Origin: Anaerofilum sp. An201
GTDB taxonomy: Bacteria > Bacillota > Clostridia > Oscillospirales > Ruminococcaceae
NCBI RefSeq assembly: GCF_002160015.1
Contig: NZ_NFJT01000003.1
Location: 62,001-126,000 of the forward strand
Direction: 5' to 3'
Length of the DNA stretch: 64,000 bases
This document shows positions 8,797 to 18,551 of this stretch, piece by piece (the stretch's first letter is position 1; the number at the start of each line of letters is the position of its first letter). Under the pieces are notes generated by a model. It worked only from the letters and a program-made list of their open reading frames with translations. It was not told the origin of the DNA and did no database searches. Both the position numbers and the translations under genes were made by a program.

Positions 8797-10104
8797 ATGC
8801 CCACCATCAAGATCCTCGGCGCCGGTCTGGCCGGCTGTGAGGCGGCCCTCTGGCTTGCCGGGCACGGCCACACCGTCGACCTCTACGAACAGAAACCCCA
8901 CGTATACAGCCCGGCGCACAAGCTGGAAGGCTTTGCCGAGCTGGTGTGCTCCAACAGCCTGAAGGCCGACCGTCTGGAATCGGCCAGCGGCCTGCTCAAG
9001 GCCGAGATGCGCCGGCTGGGCAGCAGCCTTCTGCCCATCGCCGCCCGGTGCAGCGTGGCGGCGGGCGGCGCGCTGGCGGTGGACCGGCACGAGTTCTCGG
9101 CGCTGGTCACCGCCGCCGTCAAGGTCCAGCCGAACATCCGGCTGCATCTGGAGGAGGTCACCTCCATCCAGCCCGACGACGGCCTCACGCTGGTGGCCAC
9201 CGGCCCGCTCACACAGGGCAGGCTGGCCGAGGCCATCCAGCAGCTCACCGGCGGCGCGCAGCTGTCCTTTTACGATGCCGCCGCCCCCATCGTCACGGCC
9301 GAAAGCCTGGACATGACCAGGGTGTTCGCCGCCTCCCGCTGGGGAAAGGGCGACGCCGACTACCTCAACTGCCCGTTCGATAAGGCGGGATACGAGGCAT
9401 TCTACCAGGCGCTGGTGGAGGCCGAGCGCGCCCCGCTGCACGATTTCGACGGCGACCTCACCGTCTACGAGGGCTGTATGCCGGTGGAGGTGATGGCGCG
9501 CCGCGGCCCCGACACGATGCGGTTCGGCCCGCTGCGCCCGGTGGGCCTCGTAGACCCGGCCACCGGCCACCGCCCGTGGGCAAATGTCCAGCTGCGGCGG
9601 GAAAACCGCGAAGGCACGCTGTATAATCTGGTGGGCTTCCAGACGAACCTCAAGTTCGGCGAGCAGAAGCGGGTGTTCTCGATGATCCCCGGCCTCGAGC
9701 ATGCCGAGTTTGCCCGCTATGGCGTGATGCACCGCAACACCTTCCTGAACAGCCCGCGCCTGCTGCTGCCCACCCTGAACCTGCGCCGGTACCCGAACGT
9801 CTACTTCGCCGGGCAGATCACCGGCTTCGAGGGGTATATGGAGAGCGCCGCCAGCGGGCTGCTGGCCGCCCGCGCGCTCCACGCCCGCCTGCTGGGCGAC
9901 GAGCCGGAGCAGTGGCCGGCCGGCTGTATGCTGGGCGCGATGCTGCGCTACATCACCACCGAAAACAAGGACTTCCAGCCGATGGGCGCGAACATGGGCC
10001 TGCTGCCGCCGCTCACCGAGCGCGTGCGCGACAAGCGCGAGCGGTACGGGCGGGTGGCGCGCCTGGCGCTGGAGGCGCTGGAAACCGCTGTGCGGTACGA
10101 ATAA
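8797..10104 (+). CDS. trmFO: Methylenetetrahydrofolate--tRNA-(uracil-5-)-methyltransferase TrmFO
   Basis: Folate- and FAD-dependent enzyme that makes 5-methyluridine at position 54 of tRNA. The 435-residue protein starts with the FAD-binding ILGAGLAGCEAALWLA and contains the family hallmark FAELVCSNSLKAD near residue 47 and a C-terminal QITGFEGYMESAASGLLAAR segment. It is the standard neighbour of topA in Firmicutes and is clearly co-transcribed with it. Confidence 0.97.
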   Translation: MPTIKILGAGLAGCEAALWLAGHGHTVDLYEQKPHVYSPAHKLEGFAELVCSNSLKADRLESASGLLKAEMRRLGSSLLPIAARCSVAAGGALAVDRHEFSALVTAAVKVQPNIRLHLEEVTSIQPDDGLTLVATGPLTQGRLAEAIQQLTGGAQLSFYDAAAPIVTAESLDMTRVFAASRWGKGDADYLNCPFDKAGYEAFYQALVEAERAPLHDFDGDLTVYEGCMPVEVMARRGPDTMRFGPLRPVGLVDPATGHRPWANVQLRRENREGTLYNLVGFQTNLKFGEQKRVFSMIPGLEHAEFARYGVMHRNTFLNSPRLLLPTLNLRRYPNVYFAGQITGFEGYMESAASGLLAARALHARLLGDEPEQWPAGCMLGAMLRYITTENKDFQPMGANMGLLPPLTERVRDKRERYGRVARLALEALETAVRYE

Positions 10105-10134
10105 ATACACAACACCCAGGGAGGGGATACAGTT

Positions 10135-11148
10135 ATGAAAATCATCATCGACGCGATGGGCGGCGACAACGCGCCCGACGCCATTCTGCAGGGCGCGGCC
10201 GACGCCGTGAAAGAGCTGGGCGTGGAGATCCTGGCGGTGGGCGATCCCAAAGCCATCCAGGAATCCGCCGCCCGTCTGGGTATCCTGCTGGAGGGCATCG
10301 AGATCCTGCCCGCCAGCGAGACCATCGAGATGTGCGACGAACCTGCCAAGGCGGTGCGCACCAAGAAAGACTCCAGCCTTGTGGTGGGCCTGAAAGCGCT
10401 GGCCGAGGGCAAGGGCGACGCCTTTGTGTCGGCCGGCAGCACCGGTGCGCTGCATGTGGGCACCAGCCTGCTTGTCCGCACCGTGAAGGGGGTCAAGCGG
10501 CCCGCGCTGGCCACCGTCATCCCCGGCGGCAAAAAGCCCTACCTGCTGATGGACTGCGGCGCCAACGTCGAGTGCCGCGCCACCATGCTGAACGCCTTCG
10601 GCGTGATGGGCAGCGTGTATATGAATAAGGTGATGGGCGTGAAGGACCCCGCCGTGGCGCTGGTGAACAACGGCGCCGAGGAGAGCAAGGGCACCCCCAT
10701 CTACCGCGAAGCGCACCAGCTGCTGAAAGCCAATCCGGCCATCCGCTTCACCGGCAACATCGAGCCGCGCGACGTCCCTACCGGCGCCGCCGACGTGGTG
10801 GTCTGCGACGGCTTCACCGGCAACGTCATCCTCAAGCTCACCGAGGGCCTGGCCAAGACGCTGATCGGCCAGCTGAAGCCGGTGTTCATGAAGAATCTGC
10901 GCACAAAACTCGCCTTCCTGGCCATAAAGGACGGCATGAAGGAGTTCAAGAAAAAGATGGACGCCGACGAGTACGGCGGAGCCCCGCTGCTGGGCGCTGC
11001 GCGCCCGGTGATCAAGGCGCACGGCTCCTCCAATGCCAAGGCCTTCAAGAACGCCATCCGGCAGGCAAAGCTCTGCGTGGAGGGCGATGTGGTGGGCACC
11101 ATGCAGGCCAGTTTGGTCGCCCTGGCCGCGCCGGAAAACGAGGGCTGA
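10135..11148 (+). CDS. plsX: Phosphate acyltransferase PlsX
   Basis: Converts acyl-ACP to acyl-phosphate for phosphatidic acid synthesis at the membrane surface. The 337 residues start with the diagnostic IIIDAMGGDNAPDAILQGA and include GSTGALHVGTSLLVRT and DGFTGNVILKLTEGL. It lies 30 bases after trmFO and three bases before rnc. The usual acpP or fab genes between plsX and rnc are absent here. Confidence 0.97.
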   Translation: MKIIIDAMGGDNAPDAILQGAADAVKELGVEILAVGDPKAIQESAARLGILLEGIEILPASETIEMCDEPAKAVRTKKDSSLVVGLKALAEGKGDAFVSAGSTGALHVGTSLLVRTVKGVKRPALATVIPGGKKPYLLMDCGANVECRATMLNAFGVMGSVYMNKVMGVKDPAVALVNNGAEESKGTPIYREAHQLLKANPAIRFTGNIEPRDVPTGAADVVVCDGFTGNVILKLTEGLAKTLIGQLKPVFMKNLRTKLAFLAIKDGMKEFKKKMDADEYGGAPLLGAARPVIKAHGSSNAKAFKNAIRQAKLCVEGDVVGTMQASLVALAAPENEG

Positions 11149-11151
11149 GCC

Positions 11152-11817
11152 ATGCTGCATGAACTGGAAAAAACCATCGGATATACCTTTTCGGACATCA
11201 ACCTGCTGCGGGTGGCGATGACCCACACCAGCTATGCCAACGAGAGCAGGAAAAAGGAGCCGCACAACGAGCGGCTGGAATTTCTGGGCGACTCGGTGCT
11301 CAGCATCGTGGTGGCGGACTACCTGTTCCACGAGGCCGGGCACCTGCCGGAGGGCGAGCTCACCCGCAAGCGCGCGAGCCTGGTGTGCGAGCAGGCGCTG
11401 TTCGGCTTTGCCCGGCAGATCGGCCTGGGCAAGTATCTGCGCCTGGGCAGGGGAGAGGAGCGCGGCGGCGGACGCCAGCGCCCCAGCATCCTATCCGATG
11501 CCTTCGAGGCGCTCATCGCCGCCATCTATCTGGACGGCGGCCTGGAACCGGCGCGGAAATTCATCCTTCCGTTCGTGAAGGAGGGCCACGGCGCCGAGGC
11601 CGACTACAAGACCCGGCTGCAGGAGGTGGTGCAGCAGAACCCAGAGGAGCGGCTGCGCTATGTGGTGGCCAGCGAGACCGGCCCCGACCACGACAAGCAC
11701 TTTGTGGTGGAGGTGCACCTGAATTCCAACTGCATCGGCACCGGCGAGGGGCATTCCAAAAAGGTGGCCGAGCAGCACGCCGCCCAGCAGGCGCTCGCCC
11801 TGATGGGCCTGGCCTGA
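11152..11817 (+). CDS. rnc: Ribonuclease III
   Basis: Double-strand-specific endoribonuclease for rRNA processing and mRNA decay. The 221-residue protein carries the RNase III signature NERLEFLGDSVLSIVVADYL near residue 38, the second acidic cluster SDAFEALIAAIYLDGG near 118, and a C-terminal double-stranded RNA-binding domain ending in a typical KKVAEQHAAQQALALM helix. The plsX-rnc-smc-ftsY order is conserved in Firmicutes. Confidence 0.97.
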   Translation: MLHELEKTIGYTFSDINLLRVAMTHTSYANESRKKEPHNERLEFLGDSVLSIVVADYLFHEAGHLPEGELTRKRASLVCEQALFGFARQIGLGKYLRLGRGEERGGGRQRPSILSDAFEALIAAIYLDGGLEPARKFILPFVKEGHGAEADYKTRLQEVVQQNPEERLRYVVASETGPDHDKHFVVEVHLNSNCIGTGEGHSKKVAEQHAAQQALALMGLA

Positions 11818-11848
11818 GCAGAGCAAAACCAAGGATGGGACGTGAACT

Positions 11849-14800
11849 ATGGTACTGAAGGAACTGGAGATCCAGGGGTTCAAATCCTTCCCGGACAAGA
11901 CCCGCATCACCATCGGCCGGGGCATCACCGCCGTGGTGGGGCCGAACGGTTCGGGCAAGAGCAACATCTCCGACGCCATCCGCTGGGTGCTGGGCGAGAC
12001 CAGCTCCCGCCAGCTGCGCGGCGGCGGCAAGATGGAGGATGTGATCTTCGGCGGCACCCAGAAGCGCGGCGCGATGGGCTATGCCAGCGTTGCCCTCACG
12101 GTGGACAACACCGACCGCCGCATCGACGTGGACAGCGATGAGGTGACCATCGGCCGCAAATACTACCGTTCGGGCGACAGTGAATATTCGATCAACGGCC
12201 ACAGCGTCCGTCTGAAAGATATCTACGAGCTTTTCCTCGACACCGGCCTGGGCCGCGACGGCTATTCGATCGTCGGGCAGGGCCGCGTGGCCGAGATCGT
12301 GGGCGCAAAGAGCGCCGAGCGCCGCGAGATCTTTGAAGAGGCCAGCGGCATCGCCAAATACCGCTACCGCAAAACCGAAGCCGAGCGCCGCCTGGCCGCC
12401 GCCGAGGACAATCTCGTGCGCCTGCACGACATTCTGGGCGAGCTGGAAGGGCGTGTGGAGCCGCTGCGCCGCGAGAGCGAAAAGGCGCAGAAGTTCCTGC
12501 AACTGTCCGCCCGCCGCAAGCAGCTGGAGGTCACCCTCTGGTCCGACACGGTGCACACCGCCAAAAACGCCCTGCGCGCCCAGCAGCGCAAGCTGGACGC
12601 CGCCGACGAGGACTACCAGCGCCAGTGCGCGCAGCTGGAAGAACTGGAAGCGCAGACCGAAACGGTGCGCACCGAGATCCAGCAGCTGAACGTGGAGGTG
12701 GAGCGCGCCAACAACGGCATCCGCGCCCTCACCCAGCAGATGGCCGGGGCGGACGGCCAGGTGGCGGTGCTGGAAAACGACATCGCCCACGACCGCAAGG
12801 CCGAGGAGGAAGCGCGCGCCGAGCTGGCGCGGGGCACCGCCGGCCAGCAGGGGCTGGAGGCCGAGGCCCGCGCCCATGCATCCGACGCACAGGCCGCCGA
12901 GCAGACCGCCGCCGGGCTGGCGCGGAAGATCCGCGAGGATGAGCAGCAGCTGGAACAGCTGCAGAAGGAGAACGAAGCGGCCGGACAGCGCCGGGGCGAG
13001 GTGAGCGCGCGGCTGGCCTCGCTTGCCGCCGAGCAGACCCGCCTGGCCGCCCGCATCGCCGCCGCCGACAGCGCCGCCGCCGCCGCGGCCCAGCAATTGG
13101 AAACGCTGGCCGGGCAGCAGCAGGGCGGTGACGATACCGTGTCTGCTCTCCGGCAGGAGCTGGAGGAGACCAATACCTATCTGAAAACACTGTCCGCCGA
13201 CATCACCCGCCTGGAAAACGTGCAGGGCGGCCTGAAGCTGAAGCTGTCCAAACGGCAGCGGCAGCTGGACGAGGCCGACGCCGCCCAGCAGCAGCTGGAA
13301 CGGGAAGCCGGCGCCGCCGAGAGCCGCCTGCGCGTGCTCAGAGAGATGGAGCGCAGCATGGAGGGCTATTCCGGCAGCGTCAAGGCGGTCATGCGCGCGG
13401 CGTCCGCCCACCGTCTGCGGGGGATCATCGGGCCGGTCAGCAGCCTTTTGCGGGTGCGCCCCGGCTACGAGACCGCCATCGAGATCGCGCTGGGCGCCGC
13501 CGCGCAGAACATCGTGGTGGAAAACGAAGCCGCCGCCAAAGCGGCCATCGCCTTTTTGCGCGACGAGAAGGCAGGCCGCGCCACCTTCCTGCCGCTGGAC
13601 ACCATCCGCGCCCAGACGATGGACGCCTCCCGCCTGCACGGCAGCGCGGTGGTGGCGGCCACCCTGGTGCAGGCCGACGACCGCTACCGGTCCATCGTGC
13701 AGAACCTGCTGGGCCGCATCGTGGTGGTGAACGATCTGAACGAAGCCAGCGGCGTCGCCCGCAGCCTGGATTTCCGCCACCGCATCGTCACGGTGGACGG
13801 CCAGGTCATCAACGCGGGCGGCAGCTACACCGGCGGCAGCGTGGCGCGGTCGGCCGGTCTGTTCACGCGCCGGCAGGAGATCGACGAGCTGAAACAGCGC
13901 CTCGCCGCCTTCGCCTCCCGCCGCGCCGCCGCGCACGACGCGGTGCAGAAGGTGAAAGCCGAGGTGGACGCCCTCACCGCCGAGCTGAACGCCGCGGCCA
14001 GCGAGGCCGTCACGGCGGGCGGCGACCGCATCCGCGCCGAGATGGAAGCGCGGCGCCTGCAGAGCGAGCTCAGCCAGCACGAGGCGTCCGCCCAGCTGCG
14101 CAAAGCGCAGGCCGGCCAGCTTGCGGCGCAGGCAGAGACCAGCCGGAAGGAGGCCGCCGACGCCCGCGCCGAGGCCGACCGCCTTTCGGCGCAGAACGCC
14201 GCGCTGGAGGAGGAGCTGTCCCGCCTGAACGGCGGCGACACCGCCTTTTTGCGGGCGCGGGACGCCATCACCGCCCGCCTGGGCGAAAACCGCCTGGCAC
14301 AGCTGGACGCCAGCCGCGATGCGCAGGCACACTGGCAGGCCATCGAGCAGCTGGCGCAGCGCAGCGGGGAGAGCCGCCAGCGCGCCGCCCAGCTGGAGCA
14401 GACGCTGGCCGATCTGGCCGCGCACATCCGGGCCAGCGAAAAGAGCATCGAGCAGGTGCGCCGGGATAAGGAATCCGCGCGCCTGGAGATCGTCAAGCTG
14501 GAGCAGAGCATCCAGTCCTTCACAAGCGCCCGGATGGAAAAGGAAGCCTCCATCACCCGCCAGACCCAGCAGGCGCGCGGTATGAACCAGCAGCGGGAGG
14601 ACCTCTCCCGCGAGATCAGCCGCCTGCAGGAAGGCCGCAAGGCGCTGGAACTGGAGTACGACCAGACCATCGCCAAGCTGTGGGAGGAATACGAACTTAC
14701 ATTGTCCGATGCCGAAGCGCTCTGCGTCCCCTTCGACAGCCTGCCCGAGCTCAAGCGGCAGGTGGCGGAGGTGCGTGCAAAGGTGCGCGCACTGGGCAGC

Positions 14801-15409
14801 GTGAACGTCGCGGCCATCGACGAATACGCCGAGGTCAGCGAACGGTACGAATTCCTGCGCGCGCAGGTGAAGGACGTTGAGACCAGCCGCACCCAGCTGT
14901 GCAAAATGATCGCCGAGCTGTCGGAGGAGATGAAGAGCCTGTTCGCAGACAGCTTTGCCCGCATCAACAAGCACTTCGGCCGCATCTTCACCGAACTGTT
15001 CGGCGGCGGCGCCGCCAGCCTGGTGCTGTCCGACCCGTCCGACGTGCTCACCAGCGGCATCGAGATCCACGTTGCCCCGCCGGGCAAGATCATCAAGAAC
15101 CTGTCGGCGCTCTCGGGCGGCGAGCAGTCGCTGGTGGCGATCTGCATCTATTTCGCCATCCTGGCCGTGAACCCGGCCCCCTTCTGCATCCTGGACGAGA
15201 TCGAAGCCGCGCTGGACGACGTGAACGTGGTGCGCTACGCGCAGTACCTGCGCCGCATCTCGGACGCCACCCAGTTCATCGTCATCACCCACCGCCGCGG
15301 CACGATGGAAGCCGCCGACGTGCTGTACGGCGTCACCATGCAGGAGGACGGCGTGTCCAGGCTGCTGCGTCTGGATCTGGATAAAGTGGACGCAACGCTG
15401 GTATCGTGA
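11849..15409 (+). CDS. smc: Chromosome segregation protein SMC
   Basis: Core ATPase of the SMC-ScpAB condensin, which extrudes DNA loops for chromosome organisation. The 1186-residue protein has the head Walker A GPNGSGKSNISDAIRW near residue 31, long coiled coils (about 165-500 and 690-1020, rich in A, E, Q and R), a hinge near 515-660 with the glycine motif INAGGSYTGGS, the ABC signature LSGGEQSLVAICIYF near 1088 and Walker B ILDEIEAALDDVNV near 1112. Full length. The coiled coils are unusually alanine/glutamine-rich, as expected at this GC content. Confidence 0.98.
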   Translation: MVLKELEIQGFKSFPDKTRITIGRGITAVVGPNGSGKSNISDAIRWVLGETSSRQLRGGGKMEDVIFGGTQKRGAMGYASVALTVDNTDRRIDVDSDEVTIGRKYYRSGDSEYSINGHSVRLKDIYELFLDTGLGRDGYSIVGQGRVAEIVGAKSAERREIFEEASGIAKYRYRKTEAERRLAAAEDNLVRLHDILGELEGRVEPLRRESEKAQKFLQLSARRKQLEVTLWSDTVHTAKNALRAQQRKLDAADEDYQRQCAQLEELEAQTETVRTEIQQLNVEVERANNGIRALTQQMAGADGQVAVLENDIAHDRKAEEEARAELARGTAGQQGLEAEARAHASDAQAAEQTAAGLARKIREDEQQLEQLQKENEAAGQRRGEVSARLASLAAEQTRLAARIAAADSAAAAAAQQLETLAGQQQGGDDTVSALRQELEETNTYLKTLSADITRLENVQGGLKLKLSKRQRQLDEADAAQQQLEREAGAAESRLRVLREMERSMEGYSGSVKAVMRAASAHRLRGIIGPVSSLLRVRPGYETAIEIALGAAAQNIVVENEAAAKAAIAFLRDEKAGRATFLPLDTIRAQTMDASRLHGSAVVAATLVQADDRYRSIVQNLLGRIVVVNDLNEASGVARSLDFRHRIVTVDGQVINAGGSYTGGSVARSAGLFTRRQEIDELKQRLAAFASRRAAAHDAVQKVKAEVDALTAELNAAASEAVTAGGDRIRAEMEARRLQSELSQHEASAQLRKAQAGQLAAQAETSRKEAADARAEADRLSAQNAALEEELSRLNGGDTAFLRARDAITARLGENRLAQLDASRDAQAHWQAIEQLAQRSGESRQRAAQLEQTLADLAAHIRASEKSIEQVRRDKESARLEIVKLEQSIQSFTSARMEKEASITRQTQQARGMNQQREDLSREISRLQEGRKALELEYDQTIAKLWEEYELTLSDAEALCVPFDSLPELKRQVAEVRAKVRALGSVNVAAIDEYAEVSERYEFLRAQVKDVETSRTQLCKMIAELSEEMKSLFADSFARINKHFGRIFTELFGGGAASLVLSDPSDVLTSGIEIHVAPPGKIIKNLSALSGGEQSLVAICIYFAILAVNPAPFCILDEIEAALDDVNVVRYAQYLRRISDATQFIVITHRRGTMEAADVLYGVTMQEDGVSRLLRLDLDKVDATLVS

Positions 15410-15486
15410 AAGATTCCGCCCCGCTGGAACGTATATAGTATATATGTACTTTGCCGAACGCCCCGGATGGGAAAGGAGAATGAACC

Positions 15487-16398
15487 ATGGGATTCTTTGA
15501 AAAACTGGGCCAGAGCCTCAAGAAAACGCGCGACTCCATTTTCGGCGCCATCGGCGCGATGGTCACTGCCAGCGAGATCACCGATGAGATGTACGACAAC
15601 CTGGAGGAACAGCTGATTCTGGCCGACGTGGGCGCCGACGTGGCGATGGACCTGGTGGACCAGCTGCGCCGCGAGGTGAAAGCAAACCACCTGAAGACCG
15701 GTCCCGAGGCCATGCAGGCGCTGAAGGGCATTCTGTGCAAGATGATGTCCCCGGAGGAGGAGATGCACCTGTCCGGCCAGCCCACCGTGATCCTGGTGAT
15801 CGGCGTGAACGGCGTGGGCAAGACCACCTCCATCGCAAAGCTGGCCAAGCTCTACACCTCGCAGGGCAAAAAGGTGATGCTGGCAGCGGGAGACACCTTC
15901 CGCGCCGCCGCTGCCGAGCAGCTGGGCGTCTGGGCCGACCGCGTGGGCGTCACGCTGGTGCGCCACAGCGAAGGCTCCGACCCCGCCGCCGTCATCTACG
16001 ACGCGGTGGAGAGCGCCGCCGCCAGGCACTGCGACATCGTCATCTGCGACACCGCGGGACGCCTGCACAACAAGAAGAACCTGATGGACGAGCTGTCCAA
16101 GATCAGCCGTGTGGCCTCCAAAGCCTGCGACACCGCCACGGTGGAGACGCTGCTGGTGCTGGACGCCATCACCGGCCAGAACGCCATCAACCAGGCCAGC
16201 CAGTTCATCGACGCCGCCGGCGCCACCGGCATCATCCTCACCAAGCTGGACGGCACCGCCAAGGGCGGCGCGGCCATCGCCATCAAGGCGAAGCTGGGCC
16301 TGCCGGTGCGGTATGTCGGCGTGGGCGAGGGCGTGGACGACCTGATGGAATTCGACCCGGCGGCCTTTGTGGACGCCCTGTTTGCAAGCGAGGTATGA
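15487..16398 (+). CDS. ftsY: Signal recognition particle receptor FtsY
   Basis: SRP-receptor GTPase that delivers ribosome-nascent chains to SecYEG. The 303-residue protein contains the NG domain with [17 protein letters not shown] near residue 104, [16 protein letters not shown] near 188 and [10 protein letters not shown] near 253, and ends in the typical [19 protein letters not shown]. It lacks the long acidic A domain of proteobacterial FtsY, as is normal in Firmicutes. It overlaps closely with rdgB (one-base gap). The partner Ffh is encoded at 61664-62992. Confidence 0.97.
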   Translation: MGFFEKLGQSLKKTRDSIFGAIGAMVTASEITDEMYDNLEEQLILADVGADVAMDLVDQLRREVKANHLKTGPEAMQALKGILCKMMSPEEEMHLSGQPTVILVIGVNGVGKTTSIAKLAKLYTSQGKKVMLAAGDTFRAAAAEQLGVWADRVGVTLVRHSEGSDPAAVIYDAVESAAARHCDIVICDTAGRLHNKKNLMDELSKISRVASKACDTATVETLLVLDAITGQNAINQASQFIDAAGATGIILTKLDGTAKGGAAIAIKAKLGLPVRYVGVGEGVDDLMEFDPAAFVDALFASEV

Positions 16399-16399
16399 T

Positions 16400-17005
16400 A
16401 TGCTGATCTGTGCCGCCACCAACAACGCCGGCAAGCTCAAGGAGCTGCGCCGCATCCTGGAAAGCCAGGGACACACCGTAAAAAGCCAGAAGGAACTGGG
16501 CATCTCGCTGGAGCCGGAGGAAAACGGCGCCACCTTTGCCGAGAACGCCCGCATCAAGGCCGAAGCCATCTGCAAAGCCAGCGGCATCGCCACCGTGGCC
16601 GACGATTCGGGCCTTGCGGTGGACGCGCTGAACGGCGCGCCGGGCGTCTATTCCGCACGCTACTGCGGGGTGCACGGCGACGACGAGGCCAACAACGACA
16701 AGCTGCTGGACGCAATGCGGGAGGTCCCCGCCGGCCGCCGCGGCGCGAAGTTCGTCTCGGCCGTCTGCCTGATGCTGCCCGGCGGCCGTTCGCTCACCTG
16801 CATGGGCGAGTGCCCCGGCCGCATCGGATTTGAACGAAAAGGAACGAACGGTTTCGGCTACGACCCGCTGTTTGAGGTCGAGCCGTTCGGCTGGCGCAGC
16901 TACGCCCAGCTGTCCGACGAGGAAAAGGACCAGATCAGCCACCGCGGCAGGGCGCTGGCAGAGCTGCGGGAGCAGCTGCCCGCCTTTCTGGAAGAAGAAA
17001 CATAA
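16400..17005 (+). CDS. rdgB: XTP/dITP diphosphatase (RdgB/HAM1)
   Basis: House-cleaning nucleotide pyrophosphatase that removes inosine and xanthosine triphosphates. The 201 residues begin [20 protein letters not shown], with [20 protein letters not shown] near 68 and [13 protein letters not shown] near 146, all family signatures. The ATG at 16400 is chosen over an in-frame ATG inside ftsY because it gives the conserved N-terminus and sits two bases after the ftsY stop. Confidence 0.96.
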   Translation: MLICAATNNAGKLKELRRILESQGHTVKSQKELGISLEPEENGATFAENARIKAEAICKASGIATVADDSGLAVDALNGAPGVYSARYCGVHGDDEANNDKLLDAMREVPAGRRGAKFVSAVCLMLPGGRSLTCMGECPGRIGFERKGTNGFGYDPLFEVEPFGWRSYAQLSDEEKDQISHRGRALAELREQLPAFLEEET

Positions 17006-17017
17006 AAGGAGAACCGA

Positions 17018-17314
17018 ATGCTTACAAGTAAACAGCGCGCCGTTCTGCGCGCACAGGCCAACACGCTCGACCCCGTCTTTCAGGTGGGCAAGGGTGAGAT
17101 CGACGAGACGCTCATCAAATCCACCGCCGACTGTCTGGCAGCTCGCGAGCTGATCAAGATGAAGGTGCTGGAAAACAGCATGTACAGCGCCCGCGAGGCC
17201 GCCGAGATCCTGGCCGACGCCACCGGCGCCGAGGTGGTGCAGGTGATCGGCGCGAAGTTCGTGCTGTATCTGCAGAAGAAAAAGGATTCCAAATACGCCG
17301 ATCTGCTGCGATAA
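17018..17314 (+). CDS. yhbY: YhbY-family (CRM domain) RNA-binding protein
   Basis: A 98-residue single CRM-domain protein associated with ribosome assembly. It starts MLTSKQRAVLRAQANTLDPV and contains the CRM features VFQVGKGEIDETLI and a GxxF-type loop, VIGAKFVLYLQ, near the end. It lies between rdgB and nadD, as in many Firmicutes. Confidence 0.92.
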   Translation: MLTSKQRAVLRAQANTLDPVFQVGKGEIDETLIKSTADCLAARELIKMKVLENSMYSAREAAEILADATGAEVVQVIGAKFVLYLQKKKDSKYADLLR

Positions 17315-17323
17315 AAGGAGGGG

Positions 17324-17953
17324 ATGCCGCCGATGAAGGTCTTGCTCTATGGGGGCACCTTTGATCCCCCGCACGGCGGCCATCTCAATCTGCTGCAGGG
17401 CGCGGTGCGCGCGGTGCAGCCCGACCGTGTGATCGTGATGCCCGCCGGCATTCCGCCGCACAAGGCGGCCAGCGCCACCCCGGCGCCGCTGCGCCTGGCG
17501 ATGTGCGAGTGTTTCCGCCTGGCCTGCCCGAACGCGCAGATCAGCGACTGGGAGATCAGCCGCGGCGGCAAGAGCTATACGGTGGACACCGCCGCGATGC
17601 TGGCCGCCCGGTATCCCGGCGCGCAGCTGTACCTGTGCATGGGCGGCGACATGGTGGAGACCTTCCGCCAGTGGCGCTGCTGGCAGCGCCTGCTGCAGCT
17701 GTGCACGCTGGTGGTGCATTGCCGCGAGCCGGAGGACCCCGCCTTTGCCGCTGCCGCCGAAAGCCTGCGCCGGGACGGCGGGCGGGTGATCGTACTCAAG
17801 GCGCCGGTGCTGCGGGAATCCTCCAGCAGCCTGCGCGCCCGTATGGGCCGGGGGGAGCCGCCCGAAGCGCTGCTGCCGCCGGCCGCCGCCCGCGTGGCGC
17901 GCCGGTACCGCCTGTACTGCCGCGCACAGAGACCCGCTTGGAAAGGAGAATGA
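17324..17953 (+). CDS. nadD: Nicotinate-nucleotide adenylyltransferase
   Basis: Adenylates nicotinate mononucleotide in NAD synthesis. The 209-residue protein has the nucleotidyltransferase signature GGTFDPPHGGHLNLL near residue 10 and a C-terminal SSSLRARM that stands for the SSxxIR motif. Start could be ATG 17324 or ATG 17333; the AAGGAGG at about 17315 is only a few bases before the first and about 12 before the second. The neighbour yqeK is the usual partner. Confidence 0.95.
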   Translation: MPPMKVLLYGGTFDPPHGGHLNLLQGAVRAVQPDRVIVMPAGIPPHKAASATPAPLRLAMCECFRLACPNAQISDWEISRGGKSYTVDTAAMLAARYPGAQLYLCMGGDMVETFRQWRCWQRLLQLCTLVVHCREPEDPAFAAAAESLRRDGGRVIVLKAPVLRESSSSLRARMGRGEPPEALLPPAAARVARRYRLYCRAQRPAWKGE

Positions 17954-17960
17954 CCGATCT

Positions 17961-18551
17961 GTGAACCTGGAAGAAGCAAAGCGCCTTGCCAAGCGCACCC
18001 TGTCCAAAAAGAGATACACCCACACCGTCAACGTCAAAAAAATGGCGGTCAAGCTGGCCAAGCGCTACGGGGAAGACCCCGACCGCGCCGCGATGGCCGC
18101 GCTCCTGCACGACATGGCCAAGGAATTGCCCAAGGATCGCATGTTGCAGATTTTGCAGGAGAATGCTATAATGTCTGATAACGCACACCTGCGCCCGTCG
18201 CCGGTGTGGCATGGCGTGTGCGCTGCGATCCTGGCGCGCACCAAGTGGGACATTGCGGATGAAGGAATCCTGCAGGCGGTGGCCTGCCACACCACCGGAC
18301 GCCCCGGCATGACCCGTCTGGACAAGATCCTGTTTTTGGCCGACATGACCAGCGAGGACCGCAGCTACCCCGAAGCGGATATCCTGCGCCGGCTGGAGAT
18401 GGAAGATCTGGACCGGGCAATGATCGAAGCGCTGCGGATGAACATCCAGTGGCTGGAGGAGAGCGGAAAGCCGGTGGACCCGGTTTCCCGCGATGCATGG
18501 ACCGATTTGCGGAAAACTTACTACGGAGGCAATTCGTCCTATGAAGAATGA
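17961..18551 (+). CDS. yqeK: HD-domain phosphohydrolase YqeK (probable Ap4A hydrolase)
   Basis: YqeK proteins symmetrically hydrolyse diadenosine tetraphosphate. The 196 residues show an HD metal site: H in RYTHTVNV, HD in LLHDMAKELP and a later VWHGVCAAIL, with DKILFLADMTSEDRSYP toward the end. The GTG start at 17961 has an AAAGGAG 12 bases upstream; no better in-frame start exists. It overlaps the following LCP gene by 11 bases. Confidence 0.93.
   Translation: MNLEEAKRLAKRTLSKKRYTHTVNVKKMAVKLAKRYGEDPDRAAMAALLHDMAKELPKDRMLQILQENAIMSDNAHLRPSPVWHGVCAAILARTKWDIADEGILQAVACHTTGRPGMTRLDKILFLADMTSEDRSYPEADILRRLEMEDLDRAMIEALRMNIQWLEESGKPVDPVSRDAWTDLRKTYYGGNSSYEE

Noticed and set aside
6691-11343. 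A 1550-codon open frame on the minus strand
   Set aside because: It is antisense to topA, trmFO, plsX and part of rnc and has the biased composition of a GC-rich shadow frame.
11561-15292. A 1243-codon open frame on the minus strand
   Set aside because: It is a shadow of smc in reverse; no protein-like domains and no ribosome site.
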